Source: Undibacterium piscinae (GTDB lineage: Bacteria > Pseudomonadota > Gammaproteobacteria > Burkholderiales > Burkholderiaceae_D). From it: a stretch of 64,000 nucleotides of DNA. Where the stretch lies: assembly GCA_003970805.2 (NCBI GenBank), contig CP051152.1, positions 2,976,001 through 3,040,000 on the forward strand, written 5' to 3'. Below the pieces are notes generated by a model. It had not been told where the DNA came from and searched no databases. It was given only the letters and a program-made list of their open reading frames with translations. Position numbers and translations under genes: made by a program. Positions within the stretch are counted from its first letter, which is position 1. Each line of letters begins with the position of its first letter. Below, in pieces: positions 1 to 9,034 of this stretch.

Positions 1-1
1 C

Positions 2-709
2 AAACCCTTCGGTATCGATGCCGAACTGGTGCCTGCCTTGTTGCAAAGGATGGCGGCGCTCTCTATGGATTTTCATGGTCTGCAGATTTTTTGCGGCTCG
101 CAAAATCTGAAAGCGCAAGCAATTGTCGAGGCGCAGTCCAACACCTTCCGGCTTGCCATCGAACTAGCCGAATATGCGCCGCGTCCGTTGCGTTTGCTCA
201 ATATCGGCGGTGGCTTAGGGATACCTTATTTCCCGGGGGAAGTAGCGCTTGATCTCAGTTCGATTAGCGATAATTTGCGGCAATGGATGCCGAAAGTCGG
301 CGCCGCATTGCCAGGCGTCCAGGTCGCGCTGGAATCTGGCCGCTATCTGGTCGGTGAAGCCGGCATTTATGTCGCCAAAGTTATCGACAGGAAAATTTCC
401 CGTGGCGAGGTATTTCTGGTGACCGACGGTGGCATGCACCATCATCTGGCTGCGTCCGGTAATCTGGGGCAAGTGATACGCAAGAACTATCCTGTGGCAG
501 TCGGCAATAAGATGTCCGGCAGCGAGCGCGAATCAGCGACGGTGGTCGGGCCCTTGTGTACTCCGCTCGATGTATTGGCCGGGCAAATCGAGCTGGCCAA
601 GGCAGACGTGGGCGATTTGATCGTGGTGTTTCAGTCAGGTGCGTATGGCTTGACGGCAAGTCCGAATGATTTTCTGAGTCACGCTAAGCCAGTCGAGGTA
701 TTGGTCTAG
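2..709 (+). CDS. PLP-dependent decarboxylase, exosortase A-associated (3' part)
   Basis: The reading frame is open from the window edge, so the start and the PLP-binding lysine domain lie upstream; 235 residues are visible. They fit the C-terminal half of a fold-III (alanine racemase / group IV ornithine-DAP decarboxylase) enzyme: a glycine loop GGGLGIPY that would hold the PLP phosphate, the block ESGRYLVGEAG, and near the C-terminus GPLCTPLD, where the cysteine is the cross-dimer catalytic residue of the family. The motif TDGGMHHHLAASGN is characteristic, as I recall it, of the decarboxylase in exosortase A polysaccharide clusters. The following genes (tviB, tviC, prsT) support that assignment. 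The exact substrate is unknown. Confidence 0.82.
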   Translation, partial: KPFGIDAELVPALLQRMAALSMDFHGLQIFCGSQNLKAQAIVEAQSNTFRLAIELAEYAPRPLRLLNIGGGLGIPYFPGEVALDLSSISDNLRQWMPKVGAALPGVQVALESGRYLVGEAGIYVAKVIDRKISRGEVFLVTDGGMHHHLAASGNLGQVIRKNYPVAVGNKMSGSERESATVVGPLCTPLDVLAGQIELAKADVGDLIVVFQSGAYGLTASPNDFLSHAKPVEVLV

Positions 710-807
710 GTAAATGCCGGCCATTAGGCTTGTAAATATGATGCAAAAAATACCAAACTTCATTACACTGTAGCTTCTTAGTCATAGCGTTAAAACATCT
801 TTTTTTA

Positions 808-1620
808 ATGGATATTTTTATTCCCTCCAATATGAATAATTTAACTTTCCTTAAATGTGTTTTATCGCTCTGCGTGATATTTCCGCTGGGCTTGCCTCAG
901 CTGGTCCGCGCGGCGGATTTTCCCGTCATCGTTAAAACGGTCAAGCCATCGGTGGTCGCGGTAGGCACCTTTCAGAAAACCCGTAGCCCGGCGGTCAGCT
1001 TTTCCGGAACCGGTTTTGTGGTCGGTGATGGCCTCACCATTATCACCAATGCCCATGTCGTCAATGGCGCGCTGAAAGAGGAAAGCGGCGGCGTGCCAGG
1101 CACCATCGGTATTTTGGCTGGCAAGGGCGAGGCGGCAGAATTCAGGCCGGCGACCATAGTCGCGATTGATGATGAGCATGATCTGGCCAGGCTGAGGATA
1201 GGCGGGACGCCTTTGCCAGCGCTGGAACTTGGTGATGCCGGCAAGGTTGCCGAAGGACAGGCGATTGCCCTGACTGGCTTTCCGCTGGCGATGTCTTTAG
1301 GTTTTCATCACGCGACTCACCGTGGTTTTATCTCCGCCATAACGCCTATCGCCAAGCCTGGACTGGATTCGCGCCGGCTCGACCCTAAGGTCGTGGCGCA
1401 ATTGAGACGTACGCCGTTTTCCATTTTTCAGCTTGATACCACCGCCTATCCCGGCAATAGCGGTAGTCCGGTCTATGATCCGGAAACCGGGGTAGTGCTG
1501 GGCGTTATTAATATGGTGTTCGTCAAGGGGCTCAAAGAGACCGCGATCACCAGCCCTAGCGGCATCAGTTATGCCATACCGGTGAATTTTGTCCATGATT
1601 TGTTGCAAAAGAAAATGTAA
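808..1620 (+). CDS. Trypsin-like serine protease, secreted
   Basis: A 270-residue protein with an N-terminal hydrophobic segment ending near VRAADFP, so probably exported to the periplasm. The chymotrypsin-fold triad is visible: His83 in TNAHVVNG, Asp125 in EHDLARL and Ser218 in YPGNSGSP. There is no PDZ domain, so it is a short trypsin-like protease rather than a DegP type. It lies between the exosortase-associated decarboxylase and tviB and is probably part of the same cluster, perhaps processing an exported protein (inference). A second ATG at 832 would give a more compact signal peptide; neither start has a good ribosome site, so the start is uncertain. Confidence 0.83.
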   Translation: MDIFIPSNMNNLTFLKCVLSLCVIFPLGLPQLVRAADFPVIVKTVKPSVVAVGTFQKTRSPAVSFSGTGFVVGDGLTIITNAHVVNGALKEESGGVPGTIGILAGKGEAAEFRPATIVAIDDEHDLARLRIGGTPLPALELGDAGKVAEGQAIALTGFPLAMSLGFHHATHRGFISAITPIAKPGLDSRRLDPKVVAQLRRTPFSIFQLDTTAYPGNSGSPVYDPETGVVLGVINMVFVKGLKETAITSPSGISYAIPVNFVHDLLQKKM

Positions 1621-1727
1621 GTCATGAAGTGCTGATATCCGACCCTCTCTGTGCCTGCCAGTTTGGCGTGGAGTGCGGGGTCACAGGATGTCTGTCTATT
1701 TTTAATATTATTTAAAGTGAAAATTTT

Positions 1728-3008
1728 ATGAGTACAGTTGGCGTAGTGGGACTCGGATATGTGGGCATGCCGTTGGCGGTCGAGTTTGGCAAAAAGCTCA
1801 AGACCATAGGATTTGATCTTTCGGCTAAAAAAATAGCCAGCTATAAACAGTTTATCGACCCCACCGGCGAGCTCAGCAGCGACGAATTGCACGCGGCACG
1901 TCATTTGAGCGTGAGTACCGATCCTGGCGAATTGGCGCAAGCCGATTACCTCATCATTGCCGTGCCTACGCCCGTCGATCTGGCGCATAACCCTGACTTT
2001 ACGCCTTTGATTGGCGCCAGCGAAACCGTAGGCAAGCACATGAAACGTGGTGCCATCGTGATCTATGAGTCCACCGTGTATCCTGGCGCGACCGAAGAAG
2101 TGTGTATTCCGGTACTGGAAAAACATTCCGGCTTGAAATGGAAAGAGGATTTTCATGTCGGTTTTTCGCCGGAGCGTATCAATCCGGGTGATAAAGAACA
2201 TACGCTGACCACCATACTTAAAATTGTCTCCGGTGACGATGACGCAACACTGGATAAAATCGCCAAGCTGTACGAGCACATCATTGTGGCTGGCGTACAT
2301 CGCGCCACCAGCATTAAGGTCGCTGAAGCCGCTAAAGTCATCGAGAATACCCAGCGCGACTTGAATATCGCCCTGATGAATGAACTGGCGATTATTTTTG
2401 ACATGATCGGTATCGATACCCTGGAAGTCTTGCAGGCCGCCGGGACCAAATGGAACTTCCTTAATTTCCGTCCGGGTCTGGTCGGCGGCCACTGCATCGG
2501 GGTCGATCCTTACTACCTGACGCACAAAGCCGACATGCTCGGCTACCATCCTCAGGTGATTTTGGCAGGACGCAGGATTAATGATGGCATGGCAAAATTT
2601 ATCGCTGAAAAAGTGGTTAAGGAAATCATTAAGGCCGGCCATCATGTCAAAGGTTGTATCGTTAACGTGATGGGCCTGACCTTCAAGGAAAATTGCCCGG
2701 ACCTGAGAAACTCCAAAGTGGCAGATATGATTTTTGAGTTGCAATCGTATGGCGTTGATGTGCGTGTCTACGACCCTCTGGCCGACGCTGACGAAGCCAT
2801 GCATGAATATGGCTTGAAATTGAGCAGCTGGGAGGAATTGCCGCGCGCTACCGTGACGATAGCTGCGGTTTCGCATGATGAATTGATGCAGCGTCCTTTG
2901 TCTGACTATCAGGCCAAGTCCTCGGAAGCCCCGTGTTTTGTCGATATCAAATCCAAATTCGATCGTGCGGCTCTTGATGCGGCTGGATTTACGGTTTGGC
3001 GCCTTTAA
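1728..3008 (+). CDS. tviB: UDP-N-acetylglucosamine/galactosamine 6-dehydrogenase (TviB/WbpA type)
   Basis: A 426-residue nucleotide-sugar dehydrogenase of the UDP-glucose/GDP-mannose dehydrogenase superfamily, which performs the two-step NAD-dependent oxidation of a UDP-HexNAc to the uronic acid. The Rossmann motif GLGYVGMPLAVEFG starts at residue 8. The catalytic cysteine is Cys256 in GGHCIGVDPYYL. The UDP-binding C-terminal domain includes GLTFKENCPDLRNSK. Length is normal for the family. It is followed after 18 bp by a TviC-type epimerase, the usual pair that makes GalNAcA-type precursors for exopolysaccharide in exosortase A clusters. The ribosome site is weak. A 435-codon open frame lies antisense to it and is considered a shadow. 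Confidence 0.9.
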   Translation: MSTVGVVGLGYVGMPLAVEFGKKLKTIGFDLSAKKIASYKQFIDPTGELSSDELHAARHLSVSTDPGELAQADYLIIAVPTPVDLAHNPDFTPLIGASETVGKHMKRGAIVIYESTVYPGATEEVCIPVLEKHSGLKWKEDFHVGFSPERINPGDKEHTLTTILKIVSGDDDATLDKIAKLYEHIIVAGVHRATSIKVAEAAKVIENTQRDLNIALMNELAIIFDMIGIDTLEVLQAAGTKWNFLNFRPGLVGGHCIGVDPYYLTHKADMLGYHPQVILAGRRINDGMAKFIAEKVVKEIIKAGHHVKGCIVNVMGLTFKENCPDLRNSKVADMIFELQSYGVDVRVYDPLADADEAMHEYGLKLSSWEELPRATVTIAAVSHDELMQRPLSDYQAKSSEAPCFVDIKSKFDRAALDAAGFTVWRL

Positions 3009-3026
3009 AATTTACCAGCCTCAAAA

Positions 3027-4067
3027 ATGACCAAATATCAAGAAGTCCGGCAAGATTTACAGGGCAAGCAGTCCACCTGGCTCATTACCGGGGTGGCCGG
3101 TTTTATCGGCTCGAATTTGCTTGAGACTTTGCTTAAGCTCAATCAGAAAGTGCGGGGGCTGGATAATTTTTCTACCGGCTACCAGCATAATCTGGATCAG
3201 GTAAGAGAACTTGTCGGCGAGGCAGCCTGGCAGAATTTCAGCTTTGTTCAGGGTGACATCACCGATCTCAATGATTGCCAGCTCGCCTGCGAGGGCGCAA
3301 ATTATGTCTTGCATCACGCCGCACTGGGATCGGTGCCGCGTTCGCTGGAAGATCCGATACTGACTAATGCGAATAATGTGACGGGCTTCCTGAATATCCT
3401 GACAGCCGCCCGTGATGCCAAGGTCAGGCGTTTCGTGTATGCCGCATCGAGTTCGACTTATGGCGATCACCCCGATCTGCCTAAAGTCGAGAGTGTGATA
3501 GGCAAGCCTCTGTCGCCGTATGCCGTGACCAAATACGTCAATGAATTGTATGCTGACGTCTTTGCGCGCTGTTATGGTCTCGATTCGATTGGCCTGCGCT
3601 ATTTCAATGTGTTCGGACCGCGTCAGGATCCGAAAGGCGCTTATGCGGCCGTGATTCCTCAATGGGTCGCGGCACTGATCCATAATCAGGTCTTGAAGAT
3701 CAACGGTGATGGTGAAACCACCAGGGATTTTTGCTTTGTCGCCAACGTGGTGCAAGCGAATATTCTGGCGGCGCTCAGCGATAACCCTGAAGCCGGTAAT
3801 CAGGTGTATAACGTGGCGCTCAACGATAGCACCAGTCTCAATCAGCTATACCAAATGATGTGTGATTTGCTGCAAGCCGATTATCCGCATGTGCTGCAGC
3901 ATCAGGCCAGTTACGCCAGTTTCCGGAATGGCGATATCCGCCATTCGCAAGCCGATATCAGCAAAGCGCGACGCCTGCTGGGTTTTGAACCGACTCACCG
4001 TGTTGATGAAGGTTTGCATGAAGCGATGGAGTGGTACAAAAAAGATTTGTCAGGAAATGTCACTTAA
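3027..4067 (+). CDS. tviC: UDP-GlcNAc C4-epimerase family protein (TviC/WbpP type)
   Basis: A 346-residue extended short-chain dehydrogenase/reductase. The NAD-binding glycine motif [12 protein letters not shown] lies near residue 23, the family signature [11 protein letters not shown] supplies the catalytic Ser/Thr, and the YxxxK pair is Tyr165/Lys169 (YAVTKY). The segment [12 protein letters not shown] and the closing domain resemble WbpP/TviC UDP-N-acetylhexosamine 4-epimerases. It directly follows tviB and would supply or convert its UDP-sugar substrate in the cytoplasm for polysaccharide assembly. Its last codons overlap the start of a 37-codon micro-ORF that bridges to the next gene. 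Confidence 0.85.
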   Translation: MTKYQEVRQDLQGKQSTWLITGVAGFIGSNLLETLLKLNQKVRGLDNFSTGYQHNLDQVRELVGEAAWQNFSFVQGDITDLNDCQLACEGANYVLHHAALGSVPRSLEDPILTNANNVTGFLNILTAARDAKVRRFVYAASSSTYGDHPDLPKVESVIGKPLSPYAVTKYVNELYADVFARCYGLDSIGLRYFNVFGPRQDPKGAYAAVIPQWVAALIHNQVLKINGDGETTRDFCFVANVVQANILAALSDNPEAGNQVYNVALNDSTSLNQLYQMMCDLLQADYPHVLQHQASYASFRNGDIRHSQADISKARRLLGFEPTHRVDEGLHEAMEWYKKDLSGNVT

Positions 4068-4170
4068 TTCTGCGGCCTTGGCGAACGCTCTGCCTCATTC
4101 CGTGCTGGCCGTTTTCACCGCGGCCTGGCACGGCAGCTATGGTTTGCCGCTGGCAGAATTTCTGCCATGA
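4057..4170 (+). CDS. Bridging micro-ORF (37 codons), function unknown
   Basis: ATG at 4057 lies inside the last codons of the epimerase gene (11-base overlap). The frame runs to a TGA at 4168-4170 that overlaps the ATG at 4167 of the next gene in an ATGA arrangement. It therefore tiles exactly between the two genes and could keep ribosomes moving across the 99-base gap (translational coupling). The predicted peptide has no recognisable motif and ends GLPLAEFLP. It could equally be a chance frame or a remnant of a larger gene. Confidence 0.25.
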   Translation: MSLNSAALANALPHSVLAVFTAAWHGSYGLPLAEFLP

Positions 4171-5306
4171 GAAAAGTGCAGCTCTATCATAGCTTGGACG
4201 ACTTACCTGAGTCCTATCGGGCATTGTTTGATGGCGCTCACTCTGACGCAGACTTTTTTGCCAGTCTTGCCTGGTACCAGAATCTGGTTTCAAACTCCCT
4301 GAGCAAGCAATATCGTTTGCGCCTGTATGGGCTGGAGCAAGACGGTGTGGCCCAGTTACTGCTACCGATGTGTGTAAGGGCCGATCCGGATGCTAGCCTG
4401 AAGTCCGGAAAATTGCTGGCAGCCTCGAATTATTACACTTCGCTATTCCGGCCTATCCACCATAGTTCATCAGCACCGCTAAGGGAAAATCTCTGTGAGC
4501 TACTGAGGTTTATGCTGGCCGAGCGTCCGCGCTGGAGCCGTATAGATTTCCATCCTATGGCGCTTGACAGTCTTGAGTATCTGGCGCTGGAGCAGGCGTG
4601 CCGCACGGCGGGTATGGCGCTGCAACGCTATTTTTGTTTCGGTAACTGGTATCTGAAACTAAATGGCCGTTCCTACCAGGAGTATTTTGACAGCCTGCCT
4701 TCGCGCCTGAAAAATACCCTGCAAAAAAAAATCCGGCAAAGCGAAAAACGCAAAGACTTACATATCAGGCTGCTGCAAACTACAGGCGAACTGGATTTGG
4801 CGATGGTCGATTATGAACAGGTCTATCAAGCAAGCTGGAAGCAGGCCGAAGCGCACCCCTTGTTTATTCAAGGGTTGATGCAGACGTGTGCCAGACAGGG
4901 TAGCCTGCGTCTGGGGATCGCCTATGTAGAAGGGCAAGCGGTAGCGGCGCAGCTATGGATAGTGCATGGCCAGATCGCCTCGATTTACAAACTTGCTTAT
5001 GATGATCGCTATGCTGCGCTTTCGATAGGTTCGATACTCACCGCGCACATGATGCGGCATGTCATCGAGACAGACCGCGTCAGTGAAGTCGATTACCTCA
5101 CTGGTGACGATGCCTATAAACAGGATTGGATGTCAGATCGGCGTGAACGCTGGGGTCTCGTCGCGTTTAATCTGGCGACCCTGTCAGGTCGTCTGGCGGC
5201 AGGCTGGCATTTAGGACGTAGCCGGATAAAAGCCATATTTAATGCGGGCAGGCCGATTGCGAAAAAAGTATTGTTCCTTACCGGAGTTTCCGGTAAGGAA
5301 CAATAA
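4167..5306 (+). CDS. FemAB/BioF2-like GNAT acyltransferase
   Basis: A 379-residue soluble protein. The region around residues 150-310 looks like the Acetyltransf_6 (BioF2/FemAB-related) domain: FDSLPSRLKNTLQKKIR, then a stretch ending VAAQLWIVHGQIASIYKLAY and DYLTGDDAYKQDW, typical of CelD/FemAB-type GNAT proteins that transfer acyl or aminoacyl groups. Exosortase A clusters usually include a FemAB-related gene, so a role in modifying the polysaccharide or a precursor is inferred. The start overlaps the micro-ORF stop (ATGA). The 3' end is unusual: the last codons lie inside a 16-bp perfect hairpin. A nine-A run at 4722-4731 is in frame and intact. Confidence 0.7.
   Translation: MRKVQLYHSLDDLPESYRALFDGAHSDADFFASLAWYQNLVSNSLSKQYRLRLYGLEQDGVAQLLLPMCVRADPDASLKSGKLLAASNYYTSLFRPIHHSSSAPLRENLCELLRFMLAERPRWSRIDFHPMALDSLEYLALEQACRTAGMALQRYFCFGNWYLKLNGRSYQEYFDSLPSRLKNTLQKKIRQSEKRKDLHIRLLQTTGELDLAMVDYEQVYQASWKQAEAHPLFIQGLMQTCARQGSLRLGIAYVEGQAVAAQLWIVHGQIASIYKLAYDDRYAALSIGSILTAHMMRHVIETDRVSEVDYLTGDDAYKQDWMSDRRERWGLVAFNLATLSGRLAAGWHLGRSRIKAIFNAGRPIAKKVLFLTGVSGKEQ
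5270..5304. repeat. Perfect 16-bp hairpin spanning the end of the FemAB-like gene
   Basis: Left arm 5270-5285, three-base loop GTT (5286-5288), right arm 5289-5304, with no mismatches. The stop codon (5304-5306) overlaps its right end, so the stem is coding sequence. There is no T-run on the plus side, but GAAAAAAG just before the left arm reads as a T-run on the minus strand. It therefore looks like an intrinsic terminator for minus-strand transcription, or a transcript-end stabiliser for the plus-strand operon. Confidence 0.6.
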
Positions 5307-5500
5307 ACGGGGAAATCAGTGAAATTAGCAATGACACATAGTTTTGCGAGAGAACTTCCGGATTTGATTTTACGATTATAGGAAAGCGGGAAAAAATGTA
5401 GTAACCTTGAAAAACATAATTTTTAGCCAATAAAAATTCCCTGTTTTACTTAGTCATGCAAGTGTTAGCCAAATATAGTTGAGTTAAAAAAGGATTTGAT

Positions 5501-8287
5501 ATGCCTAACAGCAACAAGAAATACCGCTCTGTCGCAATGATCACAAGCGCCTTGATATTGAGCCTGAGTCTGGGAGCTTGCGGTAATACTCAGAGCACTG
5601 AAAAATTTCTGACAGATGCGCGGCAATATCAGCAAAAAGGGGACAATAAAGCTGCGATTATCCAGCTCAAGAACGCCTTGCAAAAAGACCCTGAGAATAA
5701 GGACGCGCGCTATCTGTTAGGCGCTATCTACAATGACATCGGCGACCCTTTGTCGGCGGAAAAAGAATTACGTAAAGCCGTTAGTCTGGGTGTCAGTCCG
5801 GCTACCGCCTTGCCACTCATTGCCAAGTCCTTGCTGATGCAGGGTGAGTTCAAAAAGATGCTGGAGGAAACGGCGCAGGATCCGCGTGCTAAGACCGATC
5901 CTGAATTAATCAGCCTGCGCGGCAATGCCTACATGAATTTAGGAAAAATTCCTGAAATGAAAGAGGCGTTTGAGCTGGCGCTGAAAATCAATCCGGATTT
6001 CCCTGATGCCCTGGTCGGCATGGCGACCCTAGCGATGGCGCAACAGGATGTTGCCGAGGCAAATCGCTTTGCAGATCTGGCGGTGAGCAAAAATCCTAAA
6101 AATACGCAGGTACTGATGTTCAAGGCCGGTTTGTTGCGTTCGCAAAATAAGGCGGATGAGGCGATGGCCGCCTATGACAGCATTATTAAGCTTCAGGCGG
6201 ATAATGCTTCCGCCTATCTGGCGAAAGCAGACCTGGAAATCAGCCTGAAAAAATATCCCGAGGCGCAGCAAGACATTACTACGGCAAAGAAATTATCCGG
6301 CAGCCCGGTACTCACTTTCTATTCTCAGGCGCTGCTCGATTTTAGCCAGCAGAAACATGCCGCAGCATGGGAATCTTTGCTGCAGGTTCAGCGTCTGGCA
6401 CCGGATTACTTGCCCGGCATTTTGCTGTCAGGAGCCGTGCAATTTGCCCTAGGTTCAAACAAGCAGGCTGAGCAGTTTCTGAAAAAATATCTGGAGAGAA
6501 ATCCGGCGAATATGTATGCGCAGAAATTGCTGGCCAGTGCGCTGCTTAAGGCCGGTGACGCCAGTGCTGCGGTAGCCATGCTGGAGCCTTTACTCAAGAG
6601 CAAAACGGACGATGGTCAGCTTTATTCTCTGGCCGGTGAGTCTTACATGCAATTGAAAGACTATACCAAGGCCACCGAATATTTCGAAAAAGGCAGTGTG
6701 CTGGCACCGAAGTCGGCTGAATTTCGCACAGCCCTGGGTATGAGTAAGCTAGGCCTGGGAGATAATAGTGCGGCCATTGCCGAACTTGAAAAAGCAAGTA
6801 CTCTGGATGCCAAGTCAAGCAAGGCGGGCGTCTTGCTGATCATGACCCATCTGCGCATGAAACAGCCGGATAAAGCCTTAAGCGCGGCCATTGCGGCTGA
6901 GAAAGAGCAGCCGGAAAACCCTTTGATACAAAATCTGAAGGGTGCCATTTACGTGGACAAGCAGGATCAGGCTAAGGCGCGCGCCAGTTTTGAGAAGGCG
7001 CTTGCGCTGCAGCCAACGTATTATCCTGCGGTGGCGAATCTAGCGCGTCTGGACATGCAAGACAAAAAGCCGGACATGGCTAAAAAACGTTTTGTCGACT
7101 TACTGGAAAAAGACAAGAAAAATGTTCAGGTTTTGTCGGCGCTGGCCATACTCGCTGTGTCACAGAACAATAATGAGGAAGCAAAATCCTGGCTGGAGCG
7201 GGCAAATACGGATAACCCTGATTCGGCCAGTGTGACGCAAATGCTGGCGTTGCAATATGTACGAATGGGCGACAAGGAGAAGGCTCTGGTGTTGGTTAAA
7301 AAAGCGCAGGCCAGTCATCCTACTATGCCGGAATTTATGGAATTGCTGGCGCAGATGAAATTGAATATGGGGGACCAGGCCGGTGCACTCGACAGCTATA
7401 TTAAGTTGGCCGCCATGCTGCCCGAATCGGCTGCGGCACAATTTAAAGTGGCCGCTACGCATGCCACCATGAAAAATACCGAGGCGAGCATCGATTCCCT
7501 GAAGAAGACTCTGGGATTGGATCCTAAATTTCTTGATGCGCAACTGGCGCTGGCATCTTTGCTGGCAAGTAAAGGCAGCATGGATGAAGCACTGGCGATT
7601 AGCCGGAAAATTCAAAAAGAGAACGACAAGTCAGCTTTAGGATACGTGCAGGAAGGTGATATCTTGATGCAGCAAAAAAAGGCGACGGCCGCTATTGCCT
7701 TGTATGAGAAAGGATTTAAGCTGGCGAAAAATGGCCAGCTCATGATCAAGCTCCATACTGCCTATCTGGCTGACGGCAAGGCTAAAGAAGCCAACCTGAA
7801 AATGGTGCAGTGGCTGAAAGAGCATCCGGAAGACAATTTGGCACGCTTGTATTTTGCGGATTACAGTTTCGTCGCGCAAAAAAATCGCCAGGCATACATT
7901 GAGCAATTACAAATGATCCTCAAGTCTGAGCCGAATAGCGCTAAGGTGCTGAATAATCTGGCGTGGGCATACGGCGAGGAGAAAGATCCGCGTGCCTTGG
8001 AATATGCGGAAAAAGCCTACAAACTGGCGGACACCAGTCCGGCCATTATGGACACCCTGGGTTGGATACTGGTAGAGAAAGGTGACTGGAAGCGGGGGCT
8101 GCCATTGCTGCAGAAAGCCAGCAGTCAGATCCCCGATGCGATGGATATCCGCTATCACCTGGCTTTGGCCTTGCTGAAGTCCGGCGATAAAGAGAAGGCG
8201 CGCAAGGAGATGGAACAAATCGTCGCCAGCGATAAGCCATTTGCCAAGATGGATGAAGTGAAAGCCTTGCTCAAGCAAAAGGCGTAA
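5501..8287 (+). CDS. prsT: PEP-CTERM system TPR-repeat lipoprotein PrsT
   Basis: A 928-residue lipoprotein. The signal peptide ends in the lipobox LSLGAC with the acylated cysteine at residue 27. The rest is a long array of tetratricopeptide repeats (typical pieces: AIIQLKNALQKDPENKDARY, ALQPTYYPAVANLARLDM, VLNNLAWAYGEEKDPRA). The length and layout match PrsT, the giant TPR lipoprotein found beside exosortase A/PEP-CTERM exopolysaccharide genes, thought to scaffold export or assembly at the envelope. The start has an AAAAAGG stretch upstream and about 195 bp of AT-rich sequence before it, so it probably has its own promoter after the hairpin at 5270. No T- or A-run disruption is seen despite several A7 tracts. 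Confidence 0.9.
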   Translation: MPNSNKKYRSVAMITSALILSLSLGACGNTQSTEKFLTDARQYQQKGDNKAAIIQLKNALQKDPENKDARYLLGAIYNDIGDPLSAEKELRKAVSLGVSPATALPLIAKSLLMQGEFKKMLEETAQDPRAKTDPELISLRGNAYMNLGKIPEMKEAFELALKINPDFPDALVGMATLAMAQQDVAEANRFADLAVSKNPKNTQVLMFKAGLLRSQNKADEAMAAYDSIIKLQADNASAYLAKADLEISLKKYPEAQQDITTAKKLSGSPVLTFYSQALLDFSQQKHAAAWESLLQVQRLAPDYLPGILLSGAVQFALGSNKQAEQFLKKYLERNPANMYAQKLLASALLKAGDASAAVAMLEPLLKSKTDDGQLYSLAGESYMQLKDYTKATEYFEKGSVLAPKSAEFRTALGMSKLGLGDNSAAIAELEKASTLDAKSSKAGVLLIMTHLRMKQPDKALSAAIAAEKEQPENPLIQNLKGAIYVDKQDQAKARASFEKALALQPTYYPAVANLARLDMQDKKPDMAKKRFVDLLEKDKKNVQVLSALAILAVSQNNNEEAKSWLERANTDNPDSASVTQMLALQYVRMGDKEKALVLVKKAQASHPTMPEFMELLAQMKLNMGDQAGALDSYIKLAAMLPESAAAQFKVAATHATMKNTEASIDSLKKTLGLDPKFLDAQLALASLLASKGSMDEALAISRKIQKENDKSALGYVQEGDILMQQKKATAAIALYEKGFKLAKNGQLMIKLHTAYLADGKAKEANLKMVQWLKEHPEDNLARLYFADYSFVAQKNRQAYIEQLQMILKSEPNSAKVLNNLAWAYGEEKDPRALEYAEKAYKLADTSPAIMDTLGWILVEKGDWKRGLPLLQKASSQIPDAMDIRYHLALALLKSGDKEKARKEMEQIVASDKPFAKMDEVKALLKQKA

Positions 8288-8640
8288 ATATAGACTCCGC
8301 GAATGCGGCCCGCCGGCACATAGGCCAGATAGAACAGGGCCGCCACTCAGCATTGAAGAGCCTAGTAAGGCAAGACACAGCGGCCAGAATACGCGTGCAC
8401 TTAGCATTACTCTGTCCTTCAAAACTGCATAGGCGGCAAGAGAAAAACATATCCGTCAGCGGGGCAATGCTCAGCGCCAGAGAAAAAATGCACGAGGCTA
8501 AAGATGCCAGCACCTGTGGCTAGTAATTCAAGCGACGAAACAGTAGCAAACCCTGGTTCTTCCAAACATGGCAAACAGCCCAAAAAATCCCCAAAAAAAT
8601 ATACATCTTTACTTCGTACACCATCGTCCACAGTGAGCCA
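8288..8640. other. Degenerate region without an intact gene
   Basis: About 350 bases between prsT and the DoxX remnant. The minus strand has short protein-like pieces in different frames, for example AALFYLAYVPAGRIRGVY near 8290-8345 and ALSIAPLTDMFFS near 8430-8470, but no continuous frame. This suggests a decayed minus-strand membrane-protein gene whose family I cannot name. No terminator for prsT was recognised. Confidence 0.4.
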
Positions 8641-8913
8641 TTTGCCAGCCTCGGCGCCATCGCCGCCATCATCGTCGAACTAGGCGGAGGCATGATGCTG
8701 ATCGTCGGCTGGAAAGCGCGCTGGGCCGCGGCCGCCATGCTGATATTTACCATCGTCGCGGCATTTATTTTTCATAACTTCTGGGCTGCAGCTGCCGATC
8801 AGGCTCAAAACCAGATGATACATTTCATGAAAAACATTTCCATGGCCGGTGGCTTGCTATTTGTCATCATCCACGGCAGCGGCGCAGTCAGCATCGATAA
8901 ACAGACTGACTAA
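8641..8913 (+). pseudogene. DoxX-family membrane protein, 5'-truncated remnant
   Basis: From 8641 the plus strand encodes ASLGAIAAIIVELGGGMMLI, then GWKARWAAAAMLIFTIVAAF and FHNFWAA, ending about 73 residues past the internal ATG at 8692. These match the second half of the small four-helix DoxX family: the VELGGG motif, the RWAA turn and the FHNFW motif. The N-terminal half (first one to two helices and start codon) is missing; upstream codons in this frame do not look like DoxX. A peptide from the internal ATG could be made, but I regard the gene as a relic. Confidence 0.62.
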
Positions 8914-9034
8914 ACCCTCACGCCCGCCCACGGTCCCTACGCAACATCTCGCCAATATAGCAGTACGCATCAAGGCCGGGATGTTTCGTGCCGATATGCA
9001 GTCAACATCACAAATGAACATCAAGGAACACGCC

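Noticed and set aside
1569..2876. 435-codon open frame on the minus strand opposite tviB
   Set aside because: It mirrors a highly conserved dehydrogenase, is rich in His/Gln/Arg as antisense frames of moderate-GC genes are, has no domain or ribosome site, and runs into the protease gene.
3862..4170. 102-codon plus-strand frame overlapping the tviC 3' end
   Set aside because: Its first two-thirds are an out-of-frame copy of tviC. Only the last 37 codons, from the ATG at 4057, are considered as a possible micro-ORF.
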